Source: Salirhabdus sp. Marseille-P4669 (lineage in GTDB: Bacteria; Bacillota; Bacilli; Bacillales; Alkalibacillaceae). Taken from it: a stretch of 64,000 nucleotides of DNA. The stretch is from positions 62,001 through 126,000 of the forward strand of contig NZ_OEQK01000003.1 of the NCBI RefSeq assembly GCF_900240405.1, written 5' to 3'. The notes under the pieces were generated by a model that worked only from the letters and a program-made list of their open reading frames with translations, did not search any database and had not been told where the DNA came from. This document shows positions 45,844 to 55,815 of this stretch, one piece after another (the first letter of the stretch is position 1; the number at the start of each line of letters is the position of its first letter). The translations under genes and the position numbers were made by a program.

Positions 45844-47400
45844 ATGTTGCAACATGTATCAAAAGTGTTTTATATTTCTTTGGTTTTCTCCTTGTTATTT
45901 ATCATTTGGGGAATTATACCGAAGGATGTTTTACCAGACGGGAATTTAAATACCGTTACATCTAATGTACAGGGGTTTATTGTTCAAAAATTTGGTTGGT
46001 TTTATTTATTATCAGCCACCGCTTTTCTAATTTTTGCTATTTTCTTAATCGTATCGAAATACGGGAACATTGTTTTAGGTAAGGATAATGATAAGCCTGA
46101 ATATTCCTATATTACTTGGTTTGGTATGCTTTTTAGTGCTGGCATGGGAATTGGATTAGTATTCTGGGGAGTTGCCGAACCCATTTCTCATTTTCATAAT
46201 CCTCCTAACCCTGAATTACAAGGCGCGGACGCTGCCAAAATAGCCTTACGCTACAGTTTTTTTCATTGGGGACTACATCCTTGGGCGATTTATGCAGTAT
46301 TAGGACTTGCTTTAGCCTATTTTCAGTTTCGAAAAGAGTCCCCTGGCTTAATCAGTTCTATATTAACACCGCTATTCGGAGATCGAATGAAAGGTGGATT
46401 CGGAACATTAGTTGATTTCATCGCCGTATTTGCAACGATATTTGGAGTAGCAACATCTCTCGGTTTAGGGGCACAACAAATTAGTGGAGGACTCGGCTTC
46501 TTATTTGACGGTCTAACGAAAGGATTCACATTACAGATCATCATCATCCTAATTGTTACTGTATTATTCTTACTCTCAGCCATGACCGGACTTAACAAAG
46601 GAATTAAATATCTCAGCAATACAAATATCGTGTTAGCTATTGTATTAATGTTCTTCGTCCTTTTTGTAGGTCCTACTAATTTTATAATGGATTTATTCAC
46701 AACCACATTGGGCAGTTATTTACAAAACCTACCATCCATGAGTTTTCGTATGACTCCTTTTGATACAAATAGCACTTGGGTACAAGACTGGACCATTTTC
46801 TACTGGGCATGGTGGATTGCTTGGGCACCTTTTGTAGGTACATTTATTGCAAGGGTTTCTCGTGGTCGGACAGTACGTGAATTTACAATTGGCGTATTAG
46901 TAGTTCCAACCATTTTCGGAGCTCTATGGTTCTCCGTATTTGGAGGAGCAGGGATTTGGTTAGAATTTGTTCAAGGAATTGACATAATGACACTGATTAG
47001 CAACCAAGGAAATGAGGTGGCATTATTTACAATGCTAGACCAATATCCTTTAGGTCTCATCTCATCACTGCTCGCCATTTTGCTTATTAGTACGTTTTTT
47101 ATTACCTCAGCAGACTCAGCAACTTTTGTTTTGGGAATGCAGACTACACATGGAAGTTTAAATCCAGCTAATCCTGTAAAATTTCTATGGGGAATTGTAC
47201 AATCGGGTGCAGCCGCTGTACTATTATGGCAAGGTGGACTGAATGCACTCCAAACTGCGTCCATAATCGCGGCCTTCCCTTTTACATTTGTCATGATTCT
47301 AATTGTATTTTCCTTAATGAAGTCCTTTCAAGAGGAAGCAAAACATTACGTATTAACGAGGAGAAAGCCTAACCCTACACAAGGGAAAAACGAAGCCTAA
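45844..47400 (+). CDS. opuD: BCCT-family glycine betaine transporter OpuD
   Basis: A 518-residue, twelve-helix carrier of the betaine/carnitine/choline family, used for uptake of compatible solutes at high salt. The family signature is present: GMGIGLVFWGVAEP and WTIFYWAWWIAWAPFVGTFIARVSRGRT, with the aromatic box tryptophans. The ATG at 45844 has AAGGAG nine bases upstream; the upstream ATG at 45820 does not. It resembles OpuD of B. subtilis (512) and BetL. A terminator follows, whose loop contains the first copy of a short repeat. Confidence 0.9.
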   Translation: MLQHVSKVFYISLVFSLLFIIWGIIPKDVLPDGNLNTVTSNVQGFIVQKFGWFYLLSATAFLIFAIFLIVSKYGNIVLGKDNDKPEYSYITWFGMLFSAGMGIGLVFWGVAEPISHFHNPPNPELQGADAAKIALRYSFFHWGLHPWAIYAVLGLALAYFQFRKESPGLISSILTPLFGDRMKGGFGTLVDFIAVFATIFGVATSLGLGAQQISGGLGFLFDGLTKGFTLQIIIILIVTVLFLLSAMTGLNKGIKYLSNTNIVLAIVLMFFVLFVGPTNFIMDLFTTTLGSYLQNLPSMSFRMTPFDTNSTWVQDWTIFYWAWWIAWAPFVGTFIARVSRGRTVREFTIGVLVVPTIFGALWFSVFGGAGIWLEFVQGIDIMTLISNQGNEVALFTMLDQYPLGLISSLLAILLISTFFITSADSATFVLGMQTTHGSLNPANPVKFLWGIVQSGAAAVLLWQGGLNALQTASIIAAFPFTFVMILIVFSLMKSFQEEAKHYVLTRRKPNPTQGKNEA

Positions 47401-47408
47401 ATTTGTAC

Positions 47409-47448
47409 AAGCCGAAAACGGGCGCGTATTTTCCGTTTTCGGCTTGTA
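47409..47448 (+). terminator. opuD terminator
   Basis: AAGCCGAAAACGG pairs perfectly with CCGTTTTCGGCTT. The loop holds a GGCGCGTATTTTCC repeat copy. A poor T run follows. Confidence 0.78.
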
Positions 47449-47678
47449 TTATTATAGTTTCAACTCGTAAAGCTTAGTCATAGACGAGTATTTTCCAGGT
47501 TGACGCGTATTTTCCGAAAATAGGCGAGTATTTTCCCCCGTTTAAAGCGTAAAAAGGGAAATAGACGAGTATGCAGGATTTGGACAAATAAAAACGTAAA
47601 ACAGACGTGTAAAATTATAGAATAGAAGAATATTCTCCATGGAATGACGAATATTTATCCATTTTCGGTATTTTCCCC
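47421..47678 (+). repeat. Cluster of degenerate GRCGMGTATTTTCC direct repeats
   Basis: Four good copies of GRCGMGTATTTTCC begin at 47421, 47483, 47502 and 47523. Four worse ones begin at 47564 (GACGAGTATG), 47604 (GACGTGTAAAAT), 47646 (GACGAATATTTATCC) and 47666 (CGGTATTTTCCCC). All lie on one strand. The three at 47483-47523 are spaced by 19 and 21 bases, later ones by about 40. No ORF covers them. They are non-coding and their role is unknown. Confidence 0.7.
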
Positions 47679-47699
47679 GGATTTCCGTTAGGATAAAGC

Positions 47700-47839
47700 T
47701 AAGAATTGGAAGACTCAACTAAGTGTTTGCTCCGGAAATACACTCCGCGAGCCTTAGGGCAGTCGCTAAAGTCTCTTAGAGCTTTTAAAAACATGAAGAA
47801 CCTTTCATCTAATGTTATCGCTTTGTCCTCATCCTCTCC
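47700..47839. other. Remaining intergenic DNA with an extragenic repeat-like stretch
   Basis: The stretch 47728-47785 is GC-richer than its surroundings and includes CTCCGCGAGCCTTAGGGCAG, with CGGAAATACACT before and CGCTAAAGTCTC after. It resembles the dispersed extragenic repeats common in Bacillaceae genomes, in degenerate form. The remainder is the region downstream of the 81-residue membrane protein gene. Confidence 0.35.
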
Positions 47840-48085
47840 TTATCCGTTAAGAAAAAAATGAAATACTACTTGACCACCTTTTATAACGAGAAACATGGAA
47901 AATATATAAAGAATTCGTTTACGGTTTTGAATCGTGAAAAATGACCCAAGCTTGAAACAAAGTCCAAAAATACCGATAAAAAAGAAAACATGGAAAATAA
48001 AATGATCCCCTATTGATAAATGCAAGGTTAATAAATAAAAACTCCAACAAATGATTAACACGAGTATATACTCCCATTTATTCAT
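47840..48085 (-). CDS. Small membrane protein of unknown function
   Basis: An 81-residue protein with three hydrophobic helices and no polar catalytic motif, starting MNKWEYILVLIICWSFYL. A purine-rich AAGAGGAATGATCGGT precedes the ATG. I do not recognise a family. It stands alone. Confidence 0.55.
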   Translation of the reverse strand: MNKWEYILVLIICWSFYLLTLHLSIGDHFIFHVFFFIGIFGLCFKLGSFFTIQNRKRILYIFSMFLVIKGGQVVFHFFLNG

Positions 48086-48245
48086 GACCGATCATTCCTC
48101 TTAATCCTTATTTTAACTCTTATATTAAATCTATTTTTCAATTCCTTAACAAATTACTGCTTTTACAATTTAGAGAATACTATTTTGATACAATTAGATT
48201 ATTAACGAAAGTATACTGTACAGGATGTAAAATCGAATAAAGCAG

Positions 48246-48635
48246 GTGATTCCGATTAACTTTTGGAAAGTAGCTTCCTTACTGACGATAGTTTTGTTTA
48301 TTTGTGCTTGTTCTAAGGAAACAACGGAAAATATAAATATCGTTAAATATAAACCACTTGATTTTGAAATCTTTTTTGTTTCCAATGATTCTAATACAGA
48401 GGTTGAAAGGGTTTATATAGATGCCCTGCTTTCCTTACAACGAGAATTTGCTTCTAATCAAATGACGTGGGACCGAGAAATTATAAACAACAAAGAAACA
48501 ATAGAAACTATTACAATTGATCAGTATCCATCTTTAATAATAGTCAAAAATGGACAAGTAATGAAAAAAATCTCGGATAACGTATCAAAGGAAGAAATCA
48601 TGACAAATGTAAAGCATATTATCACGAATGACTAA
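48246..48635 (+). CDS. Small thioredoxin-like lipoprotein (Slp-like position)
   Basis: A 129-residue lipoprotein with lipobox FICAC after the signal. The C-terminal half looks like the last part of a thioredoxin fold, with cis-Pro-type DQYPSLIIVKNGQVMKK, but there is no CxxC. It lies directly beyond pdhD, the position of slp (small peptidoglycan-associated lipoprotein) in B. subtilis, so it may be a divergent Slp. The frame opens at GTG 48246, which overlaps AGGTGA; the real start may be ATT 48255 or another codon, so the start is uncertain. Confidence 0.65.
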   Translation: MIPINFWKVASLLTIVLFICACSKETTENINIVKYKPLDFEIFFVSNDSNTEVERVYIDALLSLQREFASNQMTWDREIINNKETIETITIDQYPSLIIVKNGQVMKKISDNVSKEEIMTNVKHIITND

Positions 48636-48673
48636 AAAGACTCTTTGAGCAATTTTCAAAGAGTCTTTTTGAT
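48634..48673. terminator. Bidirectional terminator at the pdh operon end
   Basis: AAAAGACTCTTTGA and CAAAGAGTCTTTTT form a strong stem with an eight-base loop between the thioredoxin-like gene and pdhD. Confidence 0.88.
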
Positions 48674-48687
48674 ATAGTTGAAACTTA

Positions 48688-50097
48688 TTATTTTGCGATA
48701 TGGATTGGCATGCCAAGTGCTACTTCAGCTGCTTCCATTGTAATCTCACCTAATGTTGGGTGAGCGTGGATTGTTAGAGCTAGATCTTCTGCAGTCATGC
48801 CAGCTTCAATTGCGAGTCCAAGCTCAGCAATTACATCACTCGCGTTTGCACCAGCCACTTGAGCACCGATTACAAGACCATCTTCCTTACGCGTAACTAA
48901 CTTAACAAAACCGTCTGTATCATTTAATGATAATGCACGACCGTTTGCAGCATAAGGGAATTTAGCAGCCTTCACATCGTAGCCAGCATCCTTTGCTTGT
49001 TGTTCACTGAATCCAACGCTAGCAAGCTCAGGATCTGTAAAGGCAACTGCAGGAATTCCAAGATAATCAATCTCAGACTTTTCTCCACTAATTGCTTCTG
49101 CAGCAATTTTACCTTCATAGGATGCTTTATGTGCAAGTGGAGGTCCTTCTACAATGTCACCAATTGCATAAATATTACTTACATTCGTGCGACATTGCTT
49201 ATCAATTTTAATTAAACCACGATCTGTTAACTCAATACCAGCTTGCTCAAGACCTAATTCATCTGTATTTGGACGACGACCAACTGTTACAAGCACATAA
49301 TCAGCTTCTACTGTTTCTTCTTTTCCTTTAACCTCATAAGTAACAGTAACGCCTGATTCTGTTTCTTTAACTCCTTGTGCCATCGCATTTGTTACGATGT
49401 TAACGCCTTTCTTTTTAAGACGCTTCTTAACGATGGACGTCATTTGTTTTTCAAATCCACCAAGAATATCATCCGTACCTTCAAGGATTGTTACTTCTGT
49501 TCCAAAATTAGCATATGCAGTACCTAATTCAGATCCAATATAGCCCCCACCGATTACAACAAGCTTGTTAGGAATTTCTTTTAAGCTTAATGCTCCAGTA
49601 GAATCTAAAACACGGTCTGAATAAGGGAATGTTTTTAGTTCAATTGGACGAGAACCTGTTGCAATAATACAGTTGTTAAATTTATATGTTTGAGATTTTT
49701 TCTCATCCATAATACGAACTGTATGTGTATCCACAAAGTATGCTTCTCCTTGAACTACATCTACTTTGTTGGACTTAAGAAGACCAGCAACTCCGCCTGT
49801 AAGTTTACCAACTACACCTTGTTTCCATTCTTGAACTTTTGTGAAATCAACTGTAACGTTCTCTGCAGTGATCCCTAGATCATCTGAATGTTTTGCATTT
49901 TCATAACGGTGTGCAGCATTGATTAAAGCTTTTGATGGAATACAACCAACGTTTAAGCAAACTCCACCTAGTTCTCCTTTTTCAACAACCGTTACTTTTT
50001 GACCCATTTGTGCTGCACGGATTGCAGCCACATATCCCCCAGGTCCAGCTCCAATTACTAAAGTATCTACTTCGATTGGAAAATCTCCTACTACCAT
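48688..50097 (-). CDS. pdhD: Dihydrolipoyl dehydrogenase (E3)
   Basis: The 469-residue FAD disulfide oxidoreductase that reoxidises dihydrolipoamide and reduces NAD in the pyruvate dehydrogenase complex. It has [11 protein letters not shown] (FAD), the redox pair C47 and C52 in [23 protein letters not shown] (NAD) and the dimer-interface HAHPTLGE with H446 and E451. It overlaps no gene, follows pdhC by three bases, and ends before a terminator. Confidence 0.97.
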   Translation of the reverse strand: MVVGDFPIEVDTLVIGAGPGGYVAAIRAAQMGQKVTVVEKGELGGVCLNVGCIPSKALINAAHRYENAKHSDDLGITAENVTVDFTKVQEWKQGVVGKLTGGVAGLLKSNKVDVVQGEAYFVDTHTVRIMDEKKSQTYKFNNCIIATGSRPIELKTFPYSDRVLDSTGALSLKEIPNKLVVIGGGYIGSELGTAYANFGTEVTILEGTDDILGGFEKQMTSIVKKRLKKKGVNIVTNAMAQGVKETESGVTVTYEVKGKEETVEADYVLVTVGRRPNTDELGLEQAGIELTDRGLIKIDKQCRTNVSNIYAIGDIVEGPPLAHKASYEGKIAAEAISGEKSEIDYLGIPAVAFTDPELASVGFSEQQAKDAGYDVKAAKFPYAANGRALSLNDTDGFVKLVTRKEDGLVIGAQVAGANASDVIAELGLAIEAGMTAEDLALTIHAHPTLGEITMEAAEVALGMPIHIAK

Positions 50098-50100
50098 TTT

Positions 50101-51384
50101 TTACGCCTCCATCATGATAAGTTGTGGATCATTCAACAAACGCTTAATATGGTTCATCGCGTTTTGAGCAGTTGCACCGTCAATCATACGGTGGTCAAAG
50201 CTTAATGATAATGCTAGCACTGGTGCAATAACAACTTCACCATCACGTACAACTGGTTTTTCAGCAATCCGACCTATACCTAAGATTGCAACTTCTGGAT
50301 GGTTAATTACTGGAGTAAACCACTGTCCACCAGCAGAACCGATGTTGGAAATTGTGCAAGAAGCACCTCTCATTTCATCTGGAGCTAATTTACCATCTCG
50401 AGCTTTAACCGCTAATTCATTAATTTCTTGAGAAATTTCGAAGATTGATTTACGATCCGCATCTTTTACAACTGGTACAAGCAGTCCTTTATCAGTATCT
50501 GCAGCAATACCGATGTTGTAGTAATGCTTATGAACGATTTCTTCTGTATTGTCATCATAAGAAACATTAAGCATTGGGTATTTCTTAAGTGCTGATACAA
50601 GAGCACGAACAACATATGGTAAATAAGTAAGCTTAATACCTTGGTCAATCGCCACTTGCTTAAATTTCTTACGATGATTTACTAATTCTGTAACATCGAT
50701 ATCATCCATTAATGTAACGTGCGGTGCAGTCTGTTTTGATTTTACCATAGCTTTTGCAATTGCACGACGAATTCCACTTATTTTTTCACGAGTTTCTGGA
50801 TATTGCCCTGTTGGTACTGCTTGTTTCGCAGGAGCTTGTTCTGCATCAGTTTTCGTTTGTTCTACTTTAGCTTCTGTTTGTGCTCCTCCGTTTAAGTAAG
50901 TATCAATATCTTCTTTTAATACACGATTATTTTTACCAGAACCAGCAACGAGTTGAATGTTAACACCTTTTTCACGTGCATATTTACGAACAGAAGGCAT
51001 TGCAATAACACGTTCTCCAGTTACTACTTCCTCTTTTTGATCAGCAGTTTTATCTGCTGCAGCTGGCATAGTATCAGCTTCCGTAGCATTTCCAGCAGTC
51101 TCTTCTTTCGTTGCTTCCTGTGGCGTATCATCTGTAGATTCATAACCCTCTGCATCAAATGTGATTAATGTATCACCTACTACAGCTACTTCTCCTTCAG
51201 CAACATTAATTTCTAATACTGTTCCATCAACTGGAGATGGAATTTCTACAACTGCTTTATCGTTCTGTACTTCACAAATTACGTCATCTTCTTTAACTTC
51301 ATCGCCAGCTTTTACGAACCACTTAACGATTTCACCTTCGTGAATACCTTCACCTATATCTGGAAGTTTAAATTCAAAGGCCAC
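50101..51384 (-). CDS. pdhC: Dihydrolipoyl acetyltransferase (E2)
   Basis: The 427-residue core of the PDH complex, which transfers acetyl groups to CoA. It has one lipoyl domain (about 1-77; lipoyl K43 in NDKAVVEI), a Glu/Ala/Thr-rich linker, the E1/E3-binding domain (about 128-170; [18 protein letters not shown]), a second linker and the catalytic domain ending [13 protein letters not shown] with the HxxxD active site. The acidic content of the linkers is high. Between pdhB and pdhD. Confidence 0.97.
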   Translation of the reverse strand: MAFEFKLPDIGEGIHEGEIVKWFVKAGDEVKEDDVICEVQNDKAVVEIPSPVDGTVLEINVAEGEVAVVGDTLITFDAEGYESTDDTPQEATKEETAGNATEADTMPAAADKTADQKEEVVTGERVIAMPSVRKYAREKGVNIQLVAGSGKNNRVLKEDIDTYLNGGAQTEAKVEQTKTDAEQAPAKQAVPTGQYPETREKISGIRRAIAKAMVKSKQTAPHVTLMDDIDVTELVNHRKKFKQVAIDQGIKLTYLPYVVRALVSALKKYPMLNVSYDDNTEEIVHKHYYNIGIAADTDKGLLVPVVKDADRKSIFEISQEINELAVKARDGKLAPDEMRGASCTISNIGSAGGQWFTPVINHPEVAILGIGRIAEKPVVRDGEVVIAPVLALSLSFDHRMIDGATAQNAMNHIKRLLNDPQLIMMEA

Positions 51385-51400
51385 AACATTTCCCTCCTAA

Positions 51401-52378
51401 TTAAAAGTTAATAGCTTGTTTTGCTTTGTCCATAATATCTTGATGATTTGGTAGCCAAACTTCTTCAGCTGCTGTAAACGGATAAACCGTATCAGGAGCA
51501 GTTACTCTTAGTACAGGAGCTTCTAAGTGTAAGATGGCCCGTTCTTGTATTTCTGATACAACATTTGCAGCCACACCAGCTTGACGCTGTGCTTCTTGAA
51601 TAACAACCGCACGGTTCGTCTTTTTCACAGATGCTAAAATGGTTTCATAATCAATTGGGCTTACTGTACGTAAATCGATTACTTCTGCACTGATTCCTTC
51701 TTTTTCAAGTTCGTCGGCAGCTTTTAATGCTGAATGAACCATCGCGCCATAGGAAACAAATGTGATATCTTTTCCTTCTCGTTTTACTGCAGCTTTACCT
51801 AATTCCAATGTATATTCTTCCTCAGGAACTTCTTCACGGAAGGAACGATACAATTTCATATGCTCAAGGAAAACAACTGGATCGTTATCTCGAATAGAAG
51901 AAATTAATAATCCTTTTGCATCGTATGGAGACGAAGGTATTACAACTTTTAAACCAGGTTGTTGAGCAACTAAACCTTCTAAACTATCCGCATGTAATTC
52001 AGGTGTATGTACACCACCACCAAATGGAGAACGAATGGTAATTGGTGCATTTTTAGTTCCTCCACTACGGAAACGCATACGAGCAGCCTGACCGCTAATC
52101 GCATCCATTGCTTCATAAACAAATCCAAAGAATTGGATTTCCGGAACAGGACGGAAGCCTTGTGTAGATAAACCAACAGCAAGACCCATTATTCCAGATT
52201 CTGCAAGAGGAGTATCGAATACACGATCTTCACCAAATTCCTTTTGTAATCCTTCAGTTGCACGGAATACACCGCCGTTTTGACCAACGTCTTCACCAAA
52301 GACTAAAACATTTTCATCGTTTTTTAGTTCAATGCGTAAAGCGTCCGTAATCGCTTGAATCATTGTCATTTGTGCCAT
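51401..52378 (-). CDS. pdhB: Pyruvate dehydrogenase E1 beta
   Basis: The 325-residue beta subunit of the thiamine diphosphate-dependent E1, with [16 protein letters not shown] and [18 protein letters not shown]. It starts [15 protein letters not shown] behind AGGAG inside the end of pdhA, four bases away, and is followed after 22 bases by pdhC. The alpha2beta2 partner is pdhA. Confidence 0.97.
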   Translation of the reverse strand: MAQMTMIQAITDALRIELKNDENVLVFGEDVGQNGGVFRATEGLQKEFGEDRVFDTPLAESGIMGLAVGLSTQGFRPVPEIQFFGFVYEAMDAISGQAARMRFRSGGTKNAPITIRSPFGGGVHTPELHADSLEGLVAQQPGLKVVIPSSPYDAKGLLISSIRDNDPVVFLEHMKLYRSFREEVPEEEYTLELGKAAVKREGKDITFVSYGAMVHSALKAADELEKEGISAEVIDLRTVSPIDYETILASVKKTNRAVVIQEAQRQAGVAANVVSEIQERAILHLEAPVLRVTAPDTVYPFTAAEEVWLPNHQDIMDKAKQAINF

Positions 52379-52381
52379 GGT

Positions 52382-53473
<1,092 letters not shown>

Positions 53474-53578
53474 CTATCCTTTCTTTCCTATAAAATTAAT
53501 CATTAGTTATGTTTCCCAAAAACACATGGAGAAGTACACGAAATAATATTTATGTATTCCACATATTCCTTGTACAAC

Positions 53579-53597
53579 TAATGTAACTGTTACATTA
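53579..53597. promoter_or_regulatory. 19-bp palindrome in the pdh leader
   Basis: TAATGTAACTGTTACATTA is a perfect palindrome with nine-base arms around one T. It lies about 106 bases before the pdhA start and about 35-55 bases after the second candidate promoter start. It has the form of an operator for a dimeric repressor. I do not know the regulator. Confidence 0.5.
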
Positions 53598-53623
53598 AAA
53601 TCCACAAAAAATAGTAATACAAC

Positions 53624-53643
53624 TAAACTACATGTGTAGTTTA
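53624..53643. promoter_or_regulatory. 20-bp dyad overlapping the second pdh promoter
   Basis: TAAACTACA and TGTAGTTTA are perfectly complementary around TG. It covers the -10 and expected start of the candidate promoter at 53666-53638, a classical repressor position. The regulator is unknown. Confidence 0.5.
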
Positions 53644-53666
53644 TACCATTAATACAATGACGTCAA
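53638..53666 (-). promoter_or_regulatory. Candidate proximal pdhA promoter
   Basis: On the minus strand TTGACG (53666-53661) and TAAACT (53643-53638) are spaced by 17 bases. A TATAAA two bases upstream is an alternative -10 with a 15-base spacer. Confidence 0.45.
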
Positions 53667-53696
53667 TTATTAAACCTCCAATAAGTTTAATAACAT

Positions 53697-53710
53697 TGTA
53701 AGCGTTTAAA
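53697..53710. promoter_or_regulatory. cre-like site at pdhA
   Basis: TGTAAGCGTTTAAA differs from the CcpA consensus TGWAANCGNTNWCA mainly at the 13th base. It spans the expected start of transcription from the TATAAT at 53720-53715, where CcpA binding would repress. Confidence 0.5.
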
Positions 53711-53714
53711 CTGT

Positions 53715-53720
53715 ATTATA
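53715..53720 (-). promoter_or_regulatory. -10 box of the distal pdhA promoter
   Basis: A perfect TATAAT on the minus strand, without a good -35 (AGGTTT at 17 bases). The transcript would start near 53708, inside the cre-like site. Confidence 0.45.
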
Positions 53721-53804
53721 ACAAAAAATGGTTATTTAAACCTGTACTATAAAATGAATGTCGCTTGTATTAATTACAGTATTGCATTCCTACTAATGAA
53801 AATA

Positions 53805-53842
53805 AAAAATGTTCTTAGACATATGCCTAAGAACATTTTTTA
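53805..53842 (-). terminator. ykyA terminator
   Basis: AAAATGTTCTTAG and CTAAGAACATTTTT form a perfect stem with an eight-base loop and T run behind the ykyA stop. Confidence 0.85.
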
Positions 53843-53854
53843 TTTTGTTCGAAC

Positions 53855-54514
53855 TCATGATTCATATTCAATTTGAATGCCTGCTAAATCATAAAATTCC
53901 TTCTTTATCTCATTATATTGATCTGTAGCATTGTTAAACTCTTCCGTTAACGTAAAGATTTCATCATAACTAGTGTTAATACTTTCAATTTGAGCTTCTA
54001 AGTCTTCCTTACTTAACTCCTCATCCTTTAGCATAGTATAAAGCTCTTCATCTAATTTTAAGGCATTGGAATAAGCTCCATATAATTTGTCATATACTTC
54101 ATAACGATTTTTCATCGTTGAATTTAATTGTTCCGCTTTTTCTTTCGTTTCTTCCCCTTCTATTTCGTCTATTAAAGCTTCAACCTTAGCAAATTCTTCT
54201 TGGGCAGCTTGAATGCTTTCTTTTTCAGAATCTAATAATTCTCTCCGCTCATTTATCAATTCAATCGCATCGTCTGCTAAAGATTGAATTTGATCCATTT
54301 CACTCGTTCCCAATTCTATTATTTGATCATATATTTTCTTTTCTTGTTCTTCTAGTGATGTCATTGGTTCTTGCTGTGCTACAAATTCATCTTCTAGTTC
54401 AACGGTTTTTTCTAAATGATCATACATTTTTTCTTCTGGTGAGGGATCTTGTTGACATGCAGCTATTAAAAACGTAATTACTGTTAAGACAAGGATTACT
54501 TTCAGTTTCTTCAA
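53855..54514 (-). CDS. ykyA: YkyA lipoprotein
   Basis: A 219-residue lipoprotein (lipobox FLIAAC) made almost wholly of long charged helices, with strong coiled-coil character. It matches YkyA, a putative cell-wall-binding lipoprotein located upstream of pdhA in Bacillus. The helices carry many Glu residues. Function unknown. It is divergent from defB. Confidence 0.88.
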   Translation of the reverse strand: MKKLKVILVLTVITFLIAACQQDPSPEEKMYDHLEKTVELEDEFVAQQEPMTSLEEQEKKIYDQIIELGTSEMDQIQSLADDAIELINERRELLDSEKESIQAAQEEFAKVEALIDEIEGEETKEKAEQLNSTMKNRYEVYDKLYGAYSNALKLDEELYTMLKDEELSKEDLEAQIESINTSYDEIFTLTEEFNNATDQYNEIKKEFYDLAGIQIEYES

Positions 54515-54703
54515 GGGTTTTGCCTCCTTATGTATCCATAACTACTTGTTTAAAAGTATATCATATTTCCCTTTTTATCATATAGATGATTTTAGATAAT
54601 TATGTGCAGTTTAATGTTAACTGGTGAAATCGAAATTATACTGCATTTTAATTATTTATGGTACACTATTTTTTATGAAAACATGATTTTAGGAGTGAAG
54701 ATT

Positions 54704-55261
54704 ATGATAACTATGGATGATATAGTACGTGAAGGTCATCCTGCTTTAAGAGAAAGAGCAGAAGAGGTTTCACTACCACCCGCTCAAGAGGAAATAGAAC
54801 TATTAAAAGAAATGCTACAGTTTTTAAAAAATAGTCAAGACGAAGAAATTGCCCAAAAATATAAACTCCGTGCTGGTGTCGGACTTGCTGCACCTCAACT
54901 TGGGATTAAAAAACGAATGATTGCAGTACATTTTGTTGACTTCCATGACAACGAGTATAGCTATGGACTTATTAACCCTAAGGTTGTTAGTCATTCCGTC
55001 GAAAAAACCTATCTATCTTCTGGTGAAGGTTGTTTAAGCGTAGATCGAGAAGTGCCTGGGTATGTTCCTCGTCCTGCCCGAATAACGGTAACAGCAACAG
55101 ATATTGATGGAAATGATATTAAATTGAGATTAAAAGGTTATGCTGCGATCGTTTTCCAACATGAAATTGACCATTTAAATGGTGTTATGTTCTATGATCA
55201 TATAAACAGTAAGAACCCATTTGAAGCACCAGAAAATGCAAATCCTTGTGATGTGGAGTAA
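54704..55261 (+). CDS. defB: Peptide deformylase
   Basis: A 185-residue metalloenzyme that removes formyl groups from new protein N termini. Motifs are G58VGLAAPQ, EGCLS (C110 as metal ligand) and QHEIDH (H153, E154, H157). Length and the insertion after residue 30 make it the type 2 deformylase of Gram-positives, equal to YkrB/DefB. The start is ATG 54704 with AGGAGTG seven bases upstream; the 34 upstream codons of the open frame lack support. Confidence 0.95.
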   Translation: MITMDDIVREGHPALRERAEEVSLPPAQEEIELLKEMLQFLKNSQDEEIAQKYKLRAGVGLAAPQLGIKKRMIAVHFVDFHDNEYSYGLINPKVVSHSVEKTYLSSGEGCLSVDREVPGYVPRPARITVTATDIDGNDIKLRLKGYAAIVFQHEIDHLNGVMFYDHINSKNPFEAPENANPCDVE

Positions 55262-55649
55262 TTTTAGCCTTATTAGGATTTCTAATATAGGGATGTATTA
55301 TTAGTACTTCAACAACACACACATTCTAGAAAATGTGTGTGTTGTTTTTTTATTTAGGAGCTTATTTCTGTAAAAACTAGGCATAAGTCCAATAGATATT
55401 TGCTTTTCATAATATGATAAACCATAGGTAATACTATAGATAAAATCCACTGTAAACCATGTAATTTATGCTAAAATATCGGTTCGATTCACAATGAAAC
55501 GAATAAATATTTTCATCTTTTTTAATGGTTTCTATTTCATTTATTGTTAATTTCATACTATACTATATGTTAAGAGGGAAAGGTCGGCATATAAAGTTAC
55601 TCGTTTTTTCTAGCTTTTCTAGAATGTATAGAAGGGAGCTGTGGCATCG
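55262..55649. other. Intergenic region defB to small ORF
   Basis: After the defB terminator (55311-55352) about 300 AT-rich bases carry no ORF I can support. They presumably hold the promoter of the small ORF/rpoY/rnjA group; TATACT-like boxes occur near 55563-55570 but without a well-spaced -35. Confidence 0.45.
55311..55352 (+). terminator. defB terminator
   Basis: AACAACACACACATT and AATGTGTGTGTTGTT form a perfect stem with a six-base loop followed by T7. Confidence 0.88.
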
Positions 55650-55721
55650 ATGTTAAGACGATTAAAGGAAAAGCTAAAGAAGCGTTGGAAAGATATTTTG
55701 GGTCGAAAAAACTATGCATAA
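55650..55721 (+). CDS. 23-residue cationic peptide ORF
   Basis: The ORF encodes MLRRLKEKLKKRWKDILGRK plus NYA. AGGGAG lies 11 bases upstream. Basic residues alternate with Leu, Trp and Ile so that an amphipathic, strongly positive helix would form. It lies about 95 bases upstream of rpoY on the same strand. I do not recognise it. It could be a leader peptide, a regulatory or antimicrobial-like peptide, or spurious. Confidence 0.45.
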   Translation: MLRRLKEKLKKRWKDILGRKNYA

Positions 55722-55815
55722 TATTCCTCCGTTCTATTTTTTAGTCAATACAACAACATTTTAAAATCGAGATAAAATAGGGATATAAGATATTTACTAG
55801 TTAGGAGAGATTTAA

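Larger units (their letters stand above)
53474..53804. other. pdhA leader and promoter region
   Basis: Between the ykyA terminator and pdhA lie 330 bases without an ORF. They contain two possible promoters for pdhABCD, a cre-like site and two perfect palindromes, listed separately. A transcript from the upstream promoter would have a leader of about 235 bases. Confidence 0.6.

Noticed and set aside
46323-46706. 127-codon minus frame within opuD
   Set aside because: A shadow of the membrane protein coding sequence.
47421-47678. CRISPR array
   Set aside because: The repeated words are 14 bases, degenerate, unevenly spaced and without constant spacers; there are no cas genes.
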